Made by a program: the position numbers and the translations under genes. Positions 5,118 through 6,200 of a DNA stretch of 6,200 nucleotides are shown here, piece by piece. Source of the DNA: an uncultured Lachnospiraceae bacterium. Lineage in GTDB: Bacteria > Bacillota > Clostridia > Lachnospirales > Lachnospiraceae. A model generated the notes under the pieces. The model did not search any database. It saw only the letters and a program-made list of their open reading frames with translations, and was not told where the DNA came from. Where the stretch lies: the NCBI GenBank assembly GCA_946633495.1, contig CAMPAX010000143.1, positions 1 through 6,200 on the forward strand. The letters are read 5' to 3'. Numbering within the stretch: position 1 is the stretch's first letter; each line of letters starts with the position of its first letter.

Positions 5118-6200
5118 ATGAAAATCAGTCCAAGTCTGGAGGAGGTAAAGAAGATCGCAGCCACTGGAGACTACCGGGTCTGCCCCGTGAGTACGGAGCT
5201 GCTGTCGGACTTTACCACTCCCATAGAGACCATGCGGATCCTGAAGGCAGTGTCCACACACTGTTATCTTCTGGAATCTGCACAGGCCAGTGAGACCTGG
5301 GGACGTTATACCTTCCTTGGTTTCGAACCGAAAATGGAGATCACCTGCCGGGACGGAGAGATGAAGGTGGGGGATTTACAGTTCAAAACAAAGGACCCGT
5401 CAGAAAAGCTGAGGGAGATCCTGGCGGAGTACCATAGCCCCCGGCTTCCCGAGCTTCCGCCCTTTACCGGAGGATTGGTGGGATATTTCGCATTTGACTA
5501 TCTTGGATACAGCGAACCGACCATCCTGAGAGGTGTGGAGGATCAGGAAGAGTTTAAGGATATGGACGTTATGCTCTTTGACGAGGTGATCGCCTTTGAT
5601 CATGTCCGCCAGAAGATCATCCTGATGGTGAATATCCGGCTGCAGGAGCTTGAGACGGAATATGCAAGGGCAGAGCTTCGCCTGAGGACGCTTGCGGATC
5701 TGCTCCTTTCCGGGAAAAAGAAGGAAGAACCGGAAAGCCGCCTCATGGGAGAGGTGACGCCCCTTTTTGATCGGGCGCAGTTCTGTGAAATGGTGGAACG
5801 AGGCAAGAATTATATTCGGGAGGGAGATATCTTTCAGATCGTCCTTTCCAACCGGCTGTCCGCTCCCTTTGAGGGCAGTCTCCTGGATACCTATCGGATC
5901 CTCAGGACCATTAATCCTTCCCCCTATATGTTCTACTTTGCAGGTACAGATGTGGAGGTGGCAGGTGCATCGCCGGAGACACTGGTGAAGCTGGAAAATG
6001 GTGTGCTGCACACATTTCCCCTGGCAGGAACAAGACCCCGGGGCAAAACTCCAAAGGAGGATCTTGAATTAGAGAAGGAGCTTCTGGCTGACGAGAAGGA
6101 ACTTGCAGAACACAATATGCTGGTGGATCTGGGGCGGAATGATCTGGGACGGATCTCGAAGTTCGGGACTGTACAGGTGGAGAAACTCCATTCCATCGAG
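5118..6200 (+). CDS. trpE: Anthranilate synthase component I (TrpE), 3' end outside the window
   Basis: TrpE converts chorismate to anthranilate, using ammonia delivered by the glutamine amidotransferase subunit TrpG; this is the first committed step of tryptophan synthesis in the cytoplasm. The 361 codons present are open to the window end, about three quarters of the usual roughly 490-500 residues. The N-terminal domain carries the feedback-inhibition motif LLESA (51-55, Ser54 being the tryptophan-binding serine) and GGLVGYFAFDY (118-128). The chorismate-utilising core shows GDIFQIVLSNR (236-246), NPSPYMFY (266-273), AGASPETLV (282-290), FPLAGTRPRG (300-309) and LVDLGRNDLGR (335-345). The NPSPYMFY segment and Ser54 indicate a tryptophan-inhibited TrpE rather than PabB. 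ATG 5118 follows a near-perfect AAAGGAGG (5105-5112) by 5 nt. The upstream T-box gives transcriptional control by tRNA-Trp charging. Further trp genes are expected downstream. Confidence 0.97.
   Translation, partial: MKISPSLEEVKKIAATGDYRVCPVSTELLSDFTTPIETMRILKAVSTHCYLLESAQASETWGRYTFLGFEPKMEITCRDGEMKVGDLQFKTKDPSEKLREILAEYHSPRLPELPPFTGGLVGYFAFDYLGYSEPTILRGVEDQEEFKDMDVMLFDEVIAFDHVRQKIILMVNIRLQELETEYARAELRLRTLADLLLSGKKKEEPESRLMGEVTPLFDRAQFCEMVERGKNYIREGDIFQIVLSNRLSAPFEGSLLDTYRILRTINPSPYMFYFAGTDVEVAGASPETLVKLENGVLHTFPLAGTRPRGKTPKEDLELEKELLADEKELAEHNMLVDLGRNDLGRISKFGTVQVEKLHSIE

Overview
The window looks like chromosomal DNA of a Clostridia-type Firmicute, most likely Lachnospiraceae. This is inferred from strong AGGAGG-type ribosome binding sites, a tryptophan T-box leader, sigma-A-like promoters with TGn extended -10 boxes, a SpoVK/CbbX-type AAA+ ATPase, moderate GC and ATC/CTG/GAG-rich codon use. 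I see no insertion sequence, CRISPR array, rRNA or tRNA.

Left part, + strand. The C-terminal half of an AMP-forming acyl-CoA synthetase-like protein (to 945) is preceded by what looks like the tail of another reading frame ending at 56. It is followed by a tandem repeat of about 43 bp that straddles its stop codon, then by a PAP2-family membrane phosphatase (1082-1762). Both proteins suggest lipid or membrane metabolism. A strong hairpin terminator (1786-1823) separates them from the convergent minus-strand genes.

Middle part, - strand. A water-selective-type aquaporin (3635-4351) lies upstream of a 552-residue AAA+ ATPase with a helical, probably TerB-like N-terminal region (1851-3509). No convincing terminator lies between them, so they may be partly co-transcribed. 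The ATPase also has its own extended -10 promoter, with a TTGTGA-N6-TCACAA dyad just downstream of the predicted transcription start. The aquaporin has a promoter overlapped by an 8+8 bp dyad and a terminator-like hairpin inside its leader, which hints at attenuation.

Right part, + strand. Divergent from the aquaporin, an orphan coding-like fragment (about 4478-4624) is followed by a good promoter (4729-4757). Then comes a complete tryptophan T-box riboswitch (UGG specifier, UGGC acceptor-binding bulge, intrinsic terminator) and trpE (5118 to beyond the window end), the first gene of a probable trp operon. The T-box would let uncharged tRNA-Trp switch on anthranilate synthase expression.

Nothing here is clearly a new biological system. 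The items most worth a second look are the aquaporin leader, the CRP-like dyad, the orphan fragment, the repeat-interrupted 3' end of the synthetase gene and the frame conflict at the left edge.
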